Assembly: GCA_963602445.1 (NCBI GenBank) | Contig: CAVCIY010000070.1 | Span: 1 to 29,785 of the forward strand | Origin: Alangreenwoodia sp963602445 | Lineage (GTDB): Bacteria; Bacillota; Clostridia; Peptostreptococcales; Anaerovoracaceae | Length of the DNA: 29,785 bases | Direction: 5' to 3' | Shown: in pieces, positions 17,967 to 25,265 of the stretch | How positions within the stretch are numbered: position 1 is the first letter of the stretch | Layout of the letters: every line of letters starts with the position of its first letter | Notes under the pieces: generated by a model | Told to the model about the DNA's origin: nothing | Seen by the model: the letters and a program-made list of their open reading frames with translations, nothing else | Database searches by the model: none | Translations under genes and position numbers: made by a program

Positions 17967-18210
17967 AATTTAACCTCCTTTTCAAATATATTTCTTAAAT
18001 TATGGAAAATATTAAGATATTATGGATGTACATATATTAATCTATCCATTCAAATCTATAGAATAACATTTTTTAAATATGCATTAATTTTGAACTAATA
18101 AGGACTACCTTATATAAATCGCAAGTAAACCAAACAATAATAAATGATGCTACATTTTATACAAGATTTAAATAAATAAATGTTTAAAATATATACACAT
18201 TCATATAATA

Positions 18211-18239
18211 AAAATATCACTGTGATGAAAATTTGTCAA
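18211..18239 (-). promoter_or_regulatory. Candidate promoter with operator-like palindrome for the surface island
   Basis: On the minus strand TTGACA (18234-18239), a 17-nt spacer and TATTTT (18211-18216) form a promoter just downstream of the tRNA terminator. A palindrome ATCAC-T-GTGAT (18216-18226) overlaps the spacer and the edge of the -10, as an operator would. The leader to the GLUG gene would be about 240 nt. Apart from this, the AT-rich gap 17967-18294 shows no gene and no riboswitch that I recognise. Confidence 0.45.
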
Positions 18240-18294
18240 TAATGTGAAAATTATATGTTGCGGCTATTTTGAAATAAATTTTATGTAAAAATAA

Positions 18295-18326
18295 AATACC
18301 GAATTGATTTTCATCAATTCGGTATT
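18295..18326 (-). terminator. Rho-independent terminator of tRNA-Leu
   Basis: A perfect 14-bp stem (AATACCGAATTGAT with ATCAATTCGGTATT) around a 4-nt loop is followed on the minus strand by TTTATTTTT. It begins 5 bp beyond the CCA end of the tRNA. Confidence 0.92.
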
Positions 18327-18331
18327 TTTCT

Positions 18332-18417
18332 TGGTGCGGTAGATGGGACTTGAACCCATACGTCACTACAACACACGCCCCTCAAACGTGCCTGTCTGCC
18401 TATTCCAGCACTACCGC
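18332..18417 (-). tRNA. tRNA-Leu (anticodon GAG)
   Basis: The minus strand folds as an 86-nt class II tRNA with encoded CCA: acceptor GCGGTAG pairs with CTACCGC; D arm GCTGGAATAGGCAGAC; anticodon stem CACGT/GCGTG around loop TTGAGGG; a variable arm; and T arm with GGGTTCAAGTCCC. Anticodon GAG reads CUC and CUU leucine codons. It stands alone with its own promoter and terminator. Confidence 0.95.
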
Positions 18418-18430
18418 AAGCGACTATTTA

Positions 18431-18459
18431 AGTATACGCAAGTAAGCCGCATTTGTCAA
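18431..18459 (-). promoter_or_regulatory. Promoter of tRNA-Leu
   Basis: On the minus strand TTGACA (18454-18459), a 17-nt spacer and TATACT (18431-18436) end 13 bp before the tRNA 5' end: a near-consensus sigma-A promoter at the right distance for a stable RNA. Confidence 0.85.
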
Positions 18460-18553
18460 TAGATTTTCAAATCTTTTTTTATTTTTTTATGACAAAAAAT
18501 ATAGTTATCATTATTATCCCGGTACATCGGTGCCTAAAGTGTCAACTGAATGA

Positions 18554-18883
18554 TTAGCTAAATATAAGCTGAACGAGCAGCATATAAGAAAGCGTCCCTC
18601 CCACTATACTTATAAGTGTATTTCTTCGCCATACATGAAGAAGTACAACTACAAGGCAAGAAATAATCTGTGGAAGAAACTGAGACGTTTCTTTAAATGT
18701 CATATCCTTCAGACAATAAACAACAAGCATTCCCATGATAGCATACGGAAGAACCGTTCCGAGGTAAGTTATTACAGCAGGAGTTTCTCTGTTCGCATTA
18801 AATATGATAAAAGGCAGAAATCTGAGGCATATTGTGACTGCCGCCATGATTACTACAGAGATAATCAGATTTGTATCACTCAT
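18554..18883 (-). CDS. azlD: AzlD-type branched-chain amino-acid transport subunit
   Basis: 109 aa, almost wholly hydrophobic, with about three to four membrane segments (ISVVIMAAVTICLRFLPFII; LPYAIMGMLVVYCL; IISCLVVVLLHVW; a C-terminal hydrophobic segment). Size and pattern match AzlD, the small partner of AzlC in LIV-E type exporters of branched-chain amino acids and analogues. It starts one nucleotide after the azlC stop, and its GGAG box lies inside the end of azlC, so translation is probably coupled. The paired genes make the assignment strong; substrate range is not visible from sequence. Confidence 0.9.
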   Translation of the reverse strand: MSDTNLIISVVIMAAVTICLRFLPFIIFNANRETPAVITYLGTVLPYAIMGMLVVYCLKDMTFKETSQFLPQIISCLVVVLLHVWRRNTLISIVGGTLSYMLLVQLIFS

Positions 18884-18884
18884 G

Positions 18885-19655
18885 TCATTTCTCCTTTAAT
18901 TCATTCTTACCCACAGCTGCGTCGGCTTGCTGCGGACATACGCACGCTTGCTTCATGATAAGAAGAGATGCTGTAATCGCTGCCATAGCAGGAATCATAA
19001 AGCTGCTTGAGCCAAATATCAAAATACAGATCACAGATGCCGAAACTCCGATAATTGCCGGCATATGCCTTTTGCTGCTAAGCCATTGATCAGTGAATAT
19101 AGTTACAAAAAGCGCTGTCAGAGCAAAGTCTATGCCCTGAGTATTAAATGTAAACAACGATCCTACAGCAGACCCGACCGCGCTTCCGGTCACCCAATAA
19201 ATCTGATCAAACAATGTCACCAAGAAATAATATCTTGATTGCTCATTTGAATCCTCAAACTTTTCATCCTGGCATACGAGAGAATAAGTCTCGTCTGTCA
19301 ATCCAAATATGAGATATAACTTCTTTTTCTTTTCTATATTCTTGTATCTGTTAATCATTGATATACCGTAAAAAAGATGCCTGGCATTTACAAGAAGCGT
19401 AGAAAGGGCAAATGTAAGCGGTGATGCGGCTGATGTAATCAAGCTGATTCCGAGAAATTGCATCGAGCCTGCATATATAAATATGCTCATGGCTAAAGCC
19501 CACAATATCCCATATCCGTTTGTCCTAAGCAATATCCCAAAGCCTATCCCAAGCACAAGATATCCTGTCATGACCGGAATCGTATCGACAAATGCCGTCT
19601 TTGCAGTGCGGTCAAACAAATTTTTTTCTTTATATTTTCCATCTTTAATATTCAT
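18885..19655 (-). CDS. azlC: AzlC family branched-chain amino-acid exporter, large subunit
   Basis: 256 aa, membrane protein with the AzlC hallmarks: an N-terminal TIPVMTGYLVLGIGFGILL, then FIYAGSMQFLGISL, and LLVNARHLFYGISM, with further hydrophobic segments to the C-terminus. A hydrophilic, Lys-rich stretch near residues 147-175 separates membrane segments. The family exports valine, leucine, isoleucine and analogues together with AzlD, encoded next. The ATG at 19655 lacks a good ribosome binding site (the preceding 20 nt are A/T only). Three 19-bp direct repeats lie 56-112 bp upstream, but no AzlB-like regulator gene is nearby. Confidence 0.92.
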   Translation of the reverse strand: MNIKDGKYKEKNLFDRTAKTAFVDTIPVMTGYLVLGIGFGILLRTNGYGILWALAMSIFIYAGSMQFLGISLITSAASPLTFALSTLLVNARHLFYGISMINRYKNIEKKKKLYLIFGLTDETYSLVCQDEKFEDSNEQSRYYFLVTLFDQIYWVTGSAVGSAVGSLFTFNTQGIDFALTALFVTIFTDQWLSSKRHMPAIIGVSASVICILIFGSSSFMIPAMAAITASLLIMKQACVCPQQADAAVGKNELKEK

Positions 19656-19710
19656 AATTTAAAAATAAATCAAAATCTCAAAATGTTTTAAGCTATTATC
19701 TTCACAAGAC

Positions 19711-19767
19711 AATTCGAACCGTTATATTCAATTCGAACCGTTATATTCAATTTGAACCATTATCTTC
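19711..19767. repeat. 19-bp direct repeat, 3 units, upstream of azlC
   Basis: Units 19711-19729 and 19730-19748 are identical (AATTCGAACCGTTATATTC) and 19749-19767 differs at three positions. A decayed partial unit may precede them near 19693. Spacing of nearly two helical turns and the position ahead of azlC allow an operator role, but similar arrays in other gaps of this window suggest repeat expansion. Confidence 0.85.
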
Positions 19768-19802
19768 ATCAAAACAGTTTAAATCGTTATGCCCATAAAA
19801 CA

Positions 19803-19827
19803 GTCGCTATCCTTTTGGGATAGCGAC
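19803..19827 (-). terminator. Terminator after the DUF6506 gene
   Basis: A perfect 10-bp stem, GTCGCTATCC with GGATAGCGAC, around a 5-nt loop is followed on the minus strand by TGTTTTAT. It lies 41 bp after the DUF6506 stop codon and separates that gene from azlC. Confidence 0.85.
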
Positions 19828-19868
19828 AAAACACATATATATTGCAATCAATTATTTGCAGAAATTCC

Positions 19869-20174
19869 TTATGAGAACATTTCGTCCCCGCTCTTAAATT
19901 CAAAAGCAGGATGGAAATCGAACTTAACAGCACCTACCGCAATTCCCGGACCTGCCGCTTTTTTGATGCGCGCTATGCCTTCATTTCCGAAGCCCGCACA
20001 AAGCTCGACTGCTGTACATCCCTTTGCGACCAGTTCCTTTGCGGCTGCTTCAGCCTGTTTGTAATTTGAGCATCCGATTACGTTCATGTCAATATCAGAG
20101 CCCTCGATAACAGCTCTTTCCTTTTCAGGATCACATCCCGGAGCTACATAGATAAAACCACATTGAAACTTCAT
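19869..20174 (-). CDS. DUF6506 family protein
   Basis: 101 aa, soluble, no signal or membrane segment. The sequence (MKFQCGFIYVAPGCDPEKER, later KGCTAVELCAGFGNEGIARI and KFDFHPAFEFKSGDEMFS) matches my memory of DUF6506, a small family of Clostridia and relatives with no known function. The pattern of short strands and helices with a Gly-rich turn (GFGNEG) suggests a compact alpha/beta fold. An AGGAGG box lies 7 nt before the ATG and a strong terminator follows, so it may be a single-gene unit. Function unknown. Confidence 0.8.
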   Translation of the reverse strand: MKFQCGFIYVAPGCDPEKERAVIEGSDIDMNVIGCSNYKQAEAAAKELVAKGCTAVELCAGFGNEGIARIKKAAGPGIAVGAVKFDFHPAFEFKSGDEMFS

Positions 20175-20222
20175 ATAAAACCTCCTGTTTCACTAAAGAT
20201 TATAAATAAAAAATTATCCGAC

Positions 20223-20267
20223 ATTTTTCTATTCAATATTTTTCTATCCTATATTTTTCATATAATT
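20223..20267. repeat. 15-bp tandem repeat, 3 units, spanning the yraN stop
   Basis: Units 20223-20237, 20238-20252 and 20253-20267 share ATTTTTC plus a T/A-rich remainder. The yraN stop codon (20244-20246) falls in the second unit, so the last codons of the gene are part of the array. Confidence 0.65.
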
Positions 20268-20648
20268 GATTCTTTTCGTTTTTCCAAAAAGCATCACTTC
20301 CGATATATCAATACGCATCCGCCTGCAAAAAGGCCTTTCGCCTCTAAGATAATAATATGCTGTGCGTTTCAGATTACTCAGCTTCCTATAATCCACCGCC
20401 TCGCACGGTCTTCCCTTTCGCATACTCGTGCGAGTCTTTACTTCCACAAAGCAAAGTGCGTCATCAGCCGGATCATAAGCAATAATGTCTATTTCACCAT
20501 ATCTGCATCTGAAATTTTTGAGAATTATGCAAAAGCCTCGTGATTCAAGATACCTCGAGGTCATCCTTTCGCCCTTCACGCCGAGCGTATGCTTTATGTT
20601 ATAATCTGAACTTTGATGATTTTCAATCTTATAATAAGAACTGTCCAA
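20244..20648 (-). CDS. yraN: YraN/UPF0102 family nuclease-fold protein
   Basis: 134 aa from a TTG at 20648 with AAAAGGTG about 6 nt upstream. The core is typical of UPF0102: GVKGERMTSRYLESRGF, then NFRCRYGEIDIIAYD, then CFVEVKTRTSMRKGRPCEAV and YRKLSNLKRTAYYYL. The GEID...EVK arrangement is the restriction-endonuclease-like PD-(D/E)XK active-site pattern, so a structure-specific nuclease role is plausible; the cellular job is not settled. Residues 1-24 ahead of the usual core are extra and hydrophilic. The C-terminus (RINYMKNIG) lies inside a 15-bp tandem repeat. In many bacteria yraN lies near rnhB; no such neighbour is seen here. Confidence 0.88.
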   Translation of the reverse strand: MDSSYYKIENHQSSDYNIKHTLGVKGERMTSRYLESRGFCIILKNFRCRYGEIDIIAYDPADDALCFVEVKTRTSMRKGRPCEAVDYRKLSNLKRTAYYYLRGERPFCRRMRIDISEVMLFGKTKRINYMKNIG

Positions 20649-20738
20649 TATGCACCTTTTCTAATATTATTTTTATTATTTTTCTAATAATACGCTTCTC
20701 TAAATATATGCCTGTTCGGAAAGGCACCGACCCATTGT

Positions 20739-20834
20739 CATACTTTTACGGTAACGCACCAAAACTGTGTCGTATTTATCCGGCAACGCACTGCTCTAAT
20801 AACATTCTTATCCGGTAAACGTTCCGAACCGATT
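20739..20834. repeat. 32-bp degenerate tandem repeat, 3 units
   Basis: Units 20739-20770, 20771-20802 and 20803-20834 share a core like TTATCCGGTAACGCA. They fill most of the gap between the yraN start and the stop of the YdcF-like gene (20843). No terminator or gene is seen in this gap. Confidence 0.75.
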
Positions 20835-20842
20835 ATATGCTG

Positions 20843-21586
20843 CTAAAAGCGCCCCATAAGCTTGTCTTTCACAAAGCTCATGCTCTCGCGAAGCATATTA
20901 TTAGGCAAATACAGTTTATTTGACGGAGCCGCAATTCCGCAGACGTTTTTATAACCGTACTTTCGTGCAATATTTACAGATCGGCACACATGATAATTGT
21001 TTGTGACGATTCCGACCTTATCATGCTTTATGTCTATAAATTCAGCGCTGTTTTTAATGTTGGCATACGTATTTGTGGCCTTATCTTCCATTATTATGCG
21101 ATCTTCTGATATCCCTTTTTTTTGCAAATATTCTGACATGCCCAGGGCTTCAGTCGTCGGTTCGTTTGGTCCCTGTGCTCCTGACACGATGCATAATGTG
21201 TCAGGATTTTTTTTCAGATAATCCGCAGCAGTGTCCAGACGATATCTAAGAACAGTCGAAGGTCCGCTTTTCTTAACCTGAGCTCCCATTACTATAATAT
21301 AATCGAGATTCTCTTCTCCTTTAGAATTGAACTTGCTGAGTATAGAAGTCTCAACAACTGCAGCTGAAGCTACACATATCACCAGTATCACTACTACCAG
21401 GCATTTCATGGCTGTATGTAACTTTTTAAAGATATGAAAATGTGCCGCAGCAAAAAGCAGCGCAAAAATAATAGCAATCGCAATCCATACCAGATAGAAT
21501 CTCGTGCCTGAGCCTATCGACTTTACTATCAAACCGTATACCAGGCTGAGTATTGCAAGAAGTCCCCATAAAATCTGAAAAAACAT
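20843..21586 (-). CDS. YdcF/DUF218 family membrane protein
   Basis: 247 aa from the ATG at 21586, which has a GGGGGG box 6 nt upstream; an ATG six codons earlier lacks one. Three membrane segments lie at ~1-20, 25-45 and 54-80. The rest is the DUF218 domain: DYIIVMGAQV, then VLRYRLDTAADYLKKNPD, CIVSGAQGPNEPTTEA, EDKATNTYANIKNS and VTNNYHVCRSVNIARKYG. The SG.G...E...M..YL pattern and the Asn/Tyr/His motif form the probable active cleft of this family, which includes SanA, YdcF and ElyC, linked to envelope functions. The C-terminus (KDKLMGRF) leads into the 32-bp repeats. Biochemical activity is unknown. Confidence 0.88.
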   Translation of the reverse strand: MFFQILWGLLAILSLVYGLIVKSIGSGTRFYLVWIAIAIIFALLFAAAHFHIFKKLHTAMKCLVVVILVICVASAAVVETSILSKFNSKGEENLDYIIVMGAQVKKSGPSTVLRYRLDTAADYLKKNPDTLCIVSGAQGPNEPTTEALGMSEYLQKKGISEDRIIMEDKATNTYANIKNSAEFIDIKHDKVGIVTNNYHVCRSVNIARKYGYKNVCGIAAPSNKLYLPNNMLRESMSFVKDKLMGRF

Positions 21587-21654
21587 AGTTATCCCCCCAA
21601 TCATGCATAAACTAAGTTCTTTTAATTTTAAATCAAGTCATTCTTAATATAGTT

Positions 21655-22860
21655 CTATATATTTTTTTCTCTAATAGCTTCTGCCACTTTGTCCAGAATA
21701 ATGTCTGCCGCTTCGCGCTTTGTCATCAAATCATATTTTGTCATCTGTCCGTCCGGTTTTATAATCGTGATGATATTTGTGTCAACATCAAAGCCTGCCC
21801 TCGGAGTTGCGACGTTGTTTGCGATAATCATATCAAGATTCTTCGATATAATTTTCTTTTTCGCATATTCTTCGAGATTTCTCGTCTCAGCCGCAAAGCC
21901 TGCCATAATCTGATGCTTCTTTCTCTTGCCGAGAGTTTTGAGAATATCAGGATTTTCCGCAAGATGAATCGTGACATCACCGTCTTCTTTTTTCATCTTG
22001 TGCTCCGAAGTATTTACTACATAATAATCAGCCGGCGCCGCAGCCTTGACAACTGCGTCTACATCATCAAATACCGACTCGCACGCTGCAAGCATTTCTT
22101 TTGTACTCGTGACCTTTATGAGCTTTGCGCCCTTGGGGCACTCAAGTGAAACGGGTCCCGAGACAAGTGTGACATCGGCGCCTCTTTTGAGGGCGGCCTC
22201 TGCAACAGCATATCCCATGCGTCCGGATGATTTGTTGCTTATATATCTTACGGGATCGATCACCTCTACAGTAGGTCCTGCCGTGACGAGCAGCTTTTTT
22301 CCCTCAAAATCACGCACAGCTCTGTCATTAAAAATGTCAACTACGTACTTGACTATTTCCGCAGGCTCTGCCATGCGTCCTTTGCCCTCATATCCGCATG
22401 CGAGAAGACCGCTGCCGGGCTCGATAAATTCATATCCGAAGCTCTTTAGCTTCTCGATATTTGACTGCACGATAGGATTTTCGTACATGTTTACGTTCAT
22501 GGCCGGGGCTATTATGACTCTGGCCTTTGTCGCCATAACTGTCGTTGTCAGCATGTCGTCAGCTATGCCTGACGCAATCTTTCCGATGACATTTGCCGTG
22601 GCCGGAGCGATCAAAAAGACATCAGCCTTGTCCGCAAGAGCGATATGGCCTACTTTCCATGCCTCAGGTGTCGCAAATGTGTCTGTAACCACAGGATTTT
22701 TTGAGAGAGTTCTGAAAGTCAGCGGCGAAATGAATTCGCAAGCATTTTTTGTCATTATCACGTCGACCTCAAAGCCTTCCTTTTTTAATTTGCTGACCAT
22801 ATCTGCCGACTTATAACATGCTATACCGCCCGTAACTCCTACTACTACATTTCTGCTCAT
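21655..22860 (-). CDS. coaBC: Bifunctional CoaBC: phosphopantothenoylcysteine synthetase/decarboxylase
   Basis: 401 aa, full length. Residues ~1-180 are the FMN-dependent decarboxylase (CoaC): VGVTGGIACYKSADM, catalytic His in VGHIALA, Asn in PAMNVNMY and Cys in GLLACGYEGKGRM. Residues ~190-401 are the ligase (CoaB): LLVTAGPTVEVIDPVRYISN with SSGRMG, then AAPADYY, and the ATP/CTP-site region AGFAAETRNLEEYAKKKI with IIANNV. Together they convert 4'-phosphopantothenate plus cysteine to 4'-phosphopantetheine for coenzyme A. It follows rpoZ by 59 bp in the same direction, with AAGGA 8 nt before the ATG. The yicC-gmk-rpoZ-coaBC order is common in Bacillota. Confidence 0.97.
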   Translation of the reverse strand: MSRNVVVGVTGGIACYKSADMVSKLKKEGFEVDVIMTKNACEFISPLTFRTLSKNPVVTDTFATPEAWKVGHIALADKADVFLIAPATANVIGKIASGIADDMLTTTVMATKARVIIAPAMNVNMYENPIVQSNIEKLKSFGYEFIEPGSGLLACGYEGKGRMAEPAEIVKYVVDIFNDRAVRDFEGKKLLVTAGPTVEVIDPVRYISNKSSGRMGYAVAEAALKRGADVTLVSGPVSLECPKGAKLIKVTSTKEMLAACESVFDDVDAVVKAAAPADYYVVNTSEHKMKKEDGDVTIHLAENPDILKTLGKRKKHQIMAGFAAETRNLEEYAKKKIISKNLDMIIANNVATPRAGFDVDTNIITIIKPDGQMTKYDLMTKREAADIILDKVAEAIREKNI

Positions 22861-22919
22861 AGTCTTTTCCTTGCGTTCTTCTTTCCTATTTTCTTAACTA
22901 TTTTCTTTCCTGACTCACT

Positions 22920-23477
22920 CTACTGTGCTTCATCGGCAGCCTCATCCGCAGCCGCATCATCGCTCACTTCATCGTCTGCTTCGTCTGCTGCATCAACCAC
23001 TTCATCCGCCGCTTCGACAGTTTCAGCAGTTGTCTCATCTGCTGCTGCCTCATAAGCCGCATCTGCTGCATCGTCTGCAGCTCCGGTCTCTAAAGCATTT
23101 TTGGACTCTTCACTCTCAAATTCTATATTGAAACTTTCTTCCTGTTCTTTTCCGTCTTCGGACGCAAATGTTATAGTCATCTGCACATCAGAATCACCCG
23201 CTTCGTCTGACATGCCTGCCTCGTCCGCTTCGTCTGCGGCTTTCTTTGGATAAACGCCTGTCCTCTTCATTATCTCAAGTTCTTCACTTCTTGAATAAGT
23301 GATTTCACCTTTGGCAATTTCCTCAGTAGCGATAGATACAGGTTTATTTACCTTGACTTCTTCCGCAAGTATAGGATAACCGTCGATAATATCTCTTGCT
23401 CTCTTCGCAGCAAGAGAAACAAGTGTATACTTATTGTCGGCTTTTGTTCTTAATTCGTCAATTGGTGGATATAACAT
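22920..23477 (-). CDS. rpoZ: RNA polymerase omega subunit with long acidic tail
   Basis: 185 aa, whereas omega subunits are usually 60-110 aa. Residues ~1-70 are normal omega (MLYPPIDELRTKADNKYTLV, SLAAKRARDI, then KPVSIATEEI and GEITY), which supports RNA polymerase assembly. Residues ~75-185 are a tail of Ala, Asp and Glu: a part with some beta pattern (VQMTITFASEDGKEQEESFN) and then an A/D/E-only stretch with many AADEA-like steps. The ATG abuts the gmk stop codon with no gap, and its ribosome binding site is in the last gmk codons, so translation is coupled. No frameshift is evident: the tail is in frame and ends in a clean stop. Tail function unknown. Confidence 0.93.
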   Translation of the reverse strand: MLYPPIDELRTKADNKYTLVSLAAKRARDIIDGYPILAEEVKVNKPVSIATEEIAKGEITYSRSEELEIMKRTGVYPKKAADEADEAGMSDEAGDSDVQMTITFASEDGKEQEESFNIEFESEESKNALETGAADDAADAAYEAAADETTAETVEAADEVVDAADEADDEVSDDAAADEAADEAQ

Positions 23478-24095
23478 TTATATTTCTCCCTTCAGTTCTT
23501 TTAAAATCCTGCCGGCGAATTCTTCGCCCGAAACAGATATATGTTCTGCATTTATAATGTTTTTCAAATCATCTACGGCTGCGGAAAGATCATCATTTAC
23601 TATGAAATAATCATAATGCTTCAGATAATCCATCTCTTCTTCTGCCTTTCCGAGTCTTATGGATACTTGCTCCTTTGAATCCGTGCCCCTGCCTGTCAGT
23701 CGTTCTCTGAGCACCTTAAGTGACGGAGGCAAAACAAATATCAAAACAGCCTTAGGCATATTTTTCTTTACGTTCATTGCCCCCTGAACGTCTATCTCTA
23801 AAATGACATCCTTTCCCGCCGAAATGTTTTCAACCACGGGAGCTTTAGGCGTGCCGTAATATTTTTCGTGAACATATGCATATTCGAGAAATCCGTCTTC
23901 CTCTATAGACTTTTCAAAATCCTCTTTTGATAAAAATCTGTATGTCACGCCGTCAACATCTTCGGATCTCGGAGATCTCGTAGTGGCCGATACCGAAAAA
24001 TATATATCGGGATTGTCTTTTAAAACCTTCTTAACTATCGAGCCCTTCCCGACTCCGGAAGGCCCCGAAACCACAAATAATTTTGGATTATTCAA
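23478..24095 (-). CDS. gmk: Guanylate kinase
   Basis: 205 aa from a TTG at 24095, overlapping the end of yicC by 8 nt, with AGGTG 7 nt upstream. This start gives MNNPKLFVVSGPSGVGKG, the usual position of the P-loop. A GTG at 24131 would add 12 residues and overlap yicC by 44 nt; it is possible but less typical. The P-loop is GPSGVGKGS; the GMP-binding region reads SATTRSPRSEDVDGVTYRF; DVILEIDVQGA and the lid LRERLTGRGTD are present. The enzyme phosphorylates GMP to GDP with ATP in purine nucleotide synthesis. It lies between yicC and rpoZ in the standard cluster. Confidence 0.96.
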   Translation of the reverse strand: MNNPKLFVVSGPSGVGKGSIVKKVLKDNPDIYFSVSATTRSPRSEDVDGVTYRFLSKEDFEKSIEEDGFLEYAYVHEKYYGTPKAPVVENISAGKDVILEIDVQGAMNVKKNMPKAVLIFVLPPSLKVLRERLTGRGTDSKEQVSIRLGKAEEEMDYLKHYDYFIVNDDLSAAVDDLKNIINAEHISVSGEEFAGRILKELKGEI

Positions 24096-24972
24096 TATTT
24101 TGCACCTGCTCTCTGATCTTTTCAATCTCACTCTTTATCTCAAGCATGTGACCGGTGGTTTCTATGTCATTTGACTTAGAGCCGATGGTATTTGCCTCTC
24201 TGTTCATCTCCTGAACAAGGAAGTCAAGCTTTTTGCCCTCAGACTGGACGCTGCCGGAGATAATAGATCTAAGCTGTGAAATATGGCTGTTTAATCTTAC
24301 GATTTCTTCCGTGACATTTACCTTATCCGCAAAAACAGCAGCCTCCACAAGAATGCGCTCTTCCGCAACAGAAATATTTCCGCCTATAAGTTCTGTGATA
24401 CGCGCCTTAAGCTTTTCGGTGTGGTCGCTTACTATTCCCGGAGCACGCTTTTCTATTTCCTTGACATGATTTTCAATAATATCTGCTCGAAGAAGAATAT
24501 CTGCCGCAAGCTTTTCGCCTTCGACTATTCTCATCTGAGTATGTTTCTTTGCTGCCTCAGAAACAGCGGATACAAGAACCTCGGTAAGCTTTTCTTCATC
24601 TTCTACAGCCGGAACAGCCTTTAGGACGTCCGGAAGTGAAGATATATATTCGAGGCTGATGCCCTCTCCGGTACCAAGAGTGTCCTTTAGGATTTTCAGC
24701 TTTTCAAAATATTGGAGTGCCAGGCCTTCATTCAGACTTATAGTCACATCGCTGTCGTCTGTATTCTCGACAAATATCGAAACTTCTGTCTTTCCGCGGC
24801 GGATTTCTGCTTTGACTGCATTCTTTACGGCGTCCTCAGCAAATGAATATTTGCGAGGCATCCTGACTGTGATGTCACCGTAGCGGTGGTTTACTGATTT
24901 GATCTCGACAGTGATATTTCTTTTTTCGTCGGAATAATCATACCTGCCAAAACCGGTCATGCTCCTAACCAT
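24088..24972 (-). CDS. yicC: YicC/YloC family endoribonuclease
   Basis: 294 aa, full length. The N-terminal signature is MVRSMTGFGRYDYSDEKRN, then EIKSVNHRYGDITVRMPRK and the ...IRRGKTEVSI segment. The C-terminal DUF1732 part reads GKKLDFLVQEMNREANTIGS and ends in KSEIEKIREQVQNIE. The family has been characterised as a metal-dependent endoribonuclease involved in RNA turnover and stress responses. AAAGGAAG lies about 8 nt before the ATG. It heads the yicC-gmk-rpoZ-coaBC cluster and diverges from rqcH across a 293-bp gap. Confidence 0.94.
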   Translation of the reverse strand: MVRSMTGFGRYDYSDEKRNITVEIKSVNHRYGDITVRMPRKYSFAEDAVKNAVKAEIRRGKTEVSIFVENTDDSDVTISLNEGLALQYFEKLKILKDTLGTGEGISLEYISSLPDVLKAVPAVEDEEKLTEVLVSAVSEAAKKHTQMRIVEGEKLAADILLRADIIENHVKEIEKRAPGIVSDHTEKLKARITELIGGNISVAEERILVEAAVFADKVNVTEEIVRLNSHISQLRSIISGSVQSEGKKLDFLVQEMNREANTIGSKSNDIETTGHMLEIKSEIEKIREQVQNIE

Positions 24973-25048
24973 GTGTAAATCTTCCTTTCGTATATGCTCT
25001 TTATTGAAATAATAGTCACAAAGATGCTCAAATGTGTTATCATTTTTA

Positions 25049-25091
25049 GGGCGAGTTTAAGGCGCATTTGAGACGCACTTAAGGCTTGCCC
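25049..25091. repeat. Imperfect inverted repeat between yicC and rqcH
   Basis: GGGCGAG...CTTGCCC arms with partly paired interior (TTTAAGGCG with CGCACTTAAGG) give a 43-nt imperfect hairpin, better paired as plus-strand RNA because several pairs are G-U there. It lies in the 293-bp divergent gap 24973-25265, which otherwise holds no gene that I can support. A second, short palindrome GATGTT-TTC-AACATC is at 25191-25205. Confidence 0.4.
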
Positions 25092-25265
25092 TGCACTTTG
25101 CTTTTGCAATATGTTTGAACAGATACGGAACTTCAGCGGACTTTTTTCCTTCTGATTTTTCCGTTTCATATCATTATATAATTTTGAATTGATGTTTTCA
25201 ACATCTGAAATGATTAAACGGACTTGATATTTTAAGTTTTTTGATAATGTACGGGAGGTGTCTTT

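Noticed and set aside
17967..18210. Riboswitch in the long leader of the GLUG gene
   Set aside because: I looked for conserved cores of common classes (cyclic di-GMP, SAM, T-box, TPP) and saw none; the DNA is nearly all A/T.
22046..22816. A 256-codon plus-strand frame opposite coaBC
   Set aside because: It lies wholly antisense to an unmistakable CoaBC; composition is that of a reverse-frame shadow (Ser/Thr/Pro rich, no motif).
24957..25169. A 70-codon minus-strand frame upstream of yicC
   Set aside because: It overlaps the yicC start, has no ribosome binding site or motif, and covers the imperfect inverted repeat.
25224..25250. Promoter TTGATA...TAATGT ahead of rqcH
   Set aside because: The spacer is only 15 nt and transcription would begin inside the ribosome binding site.
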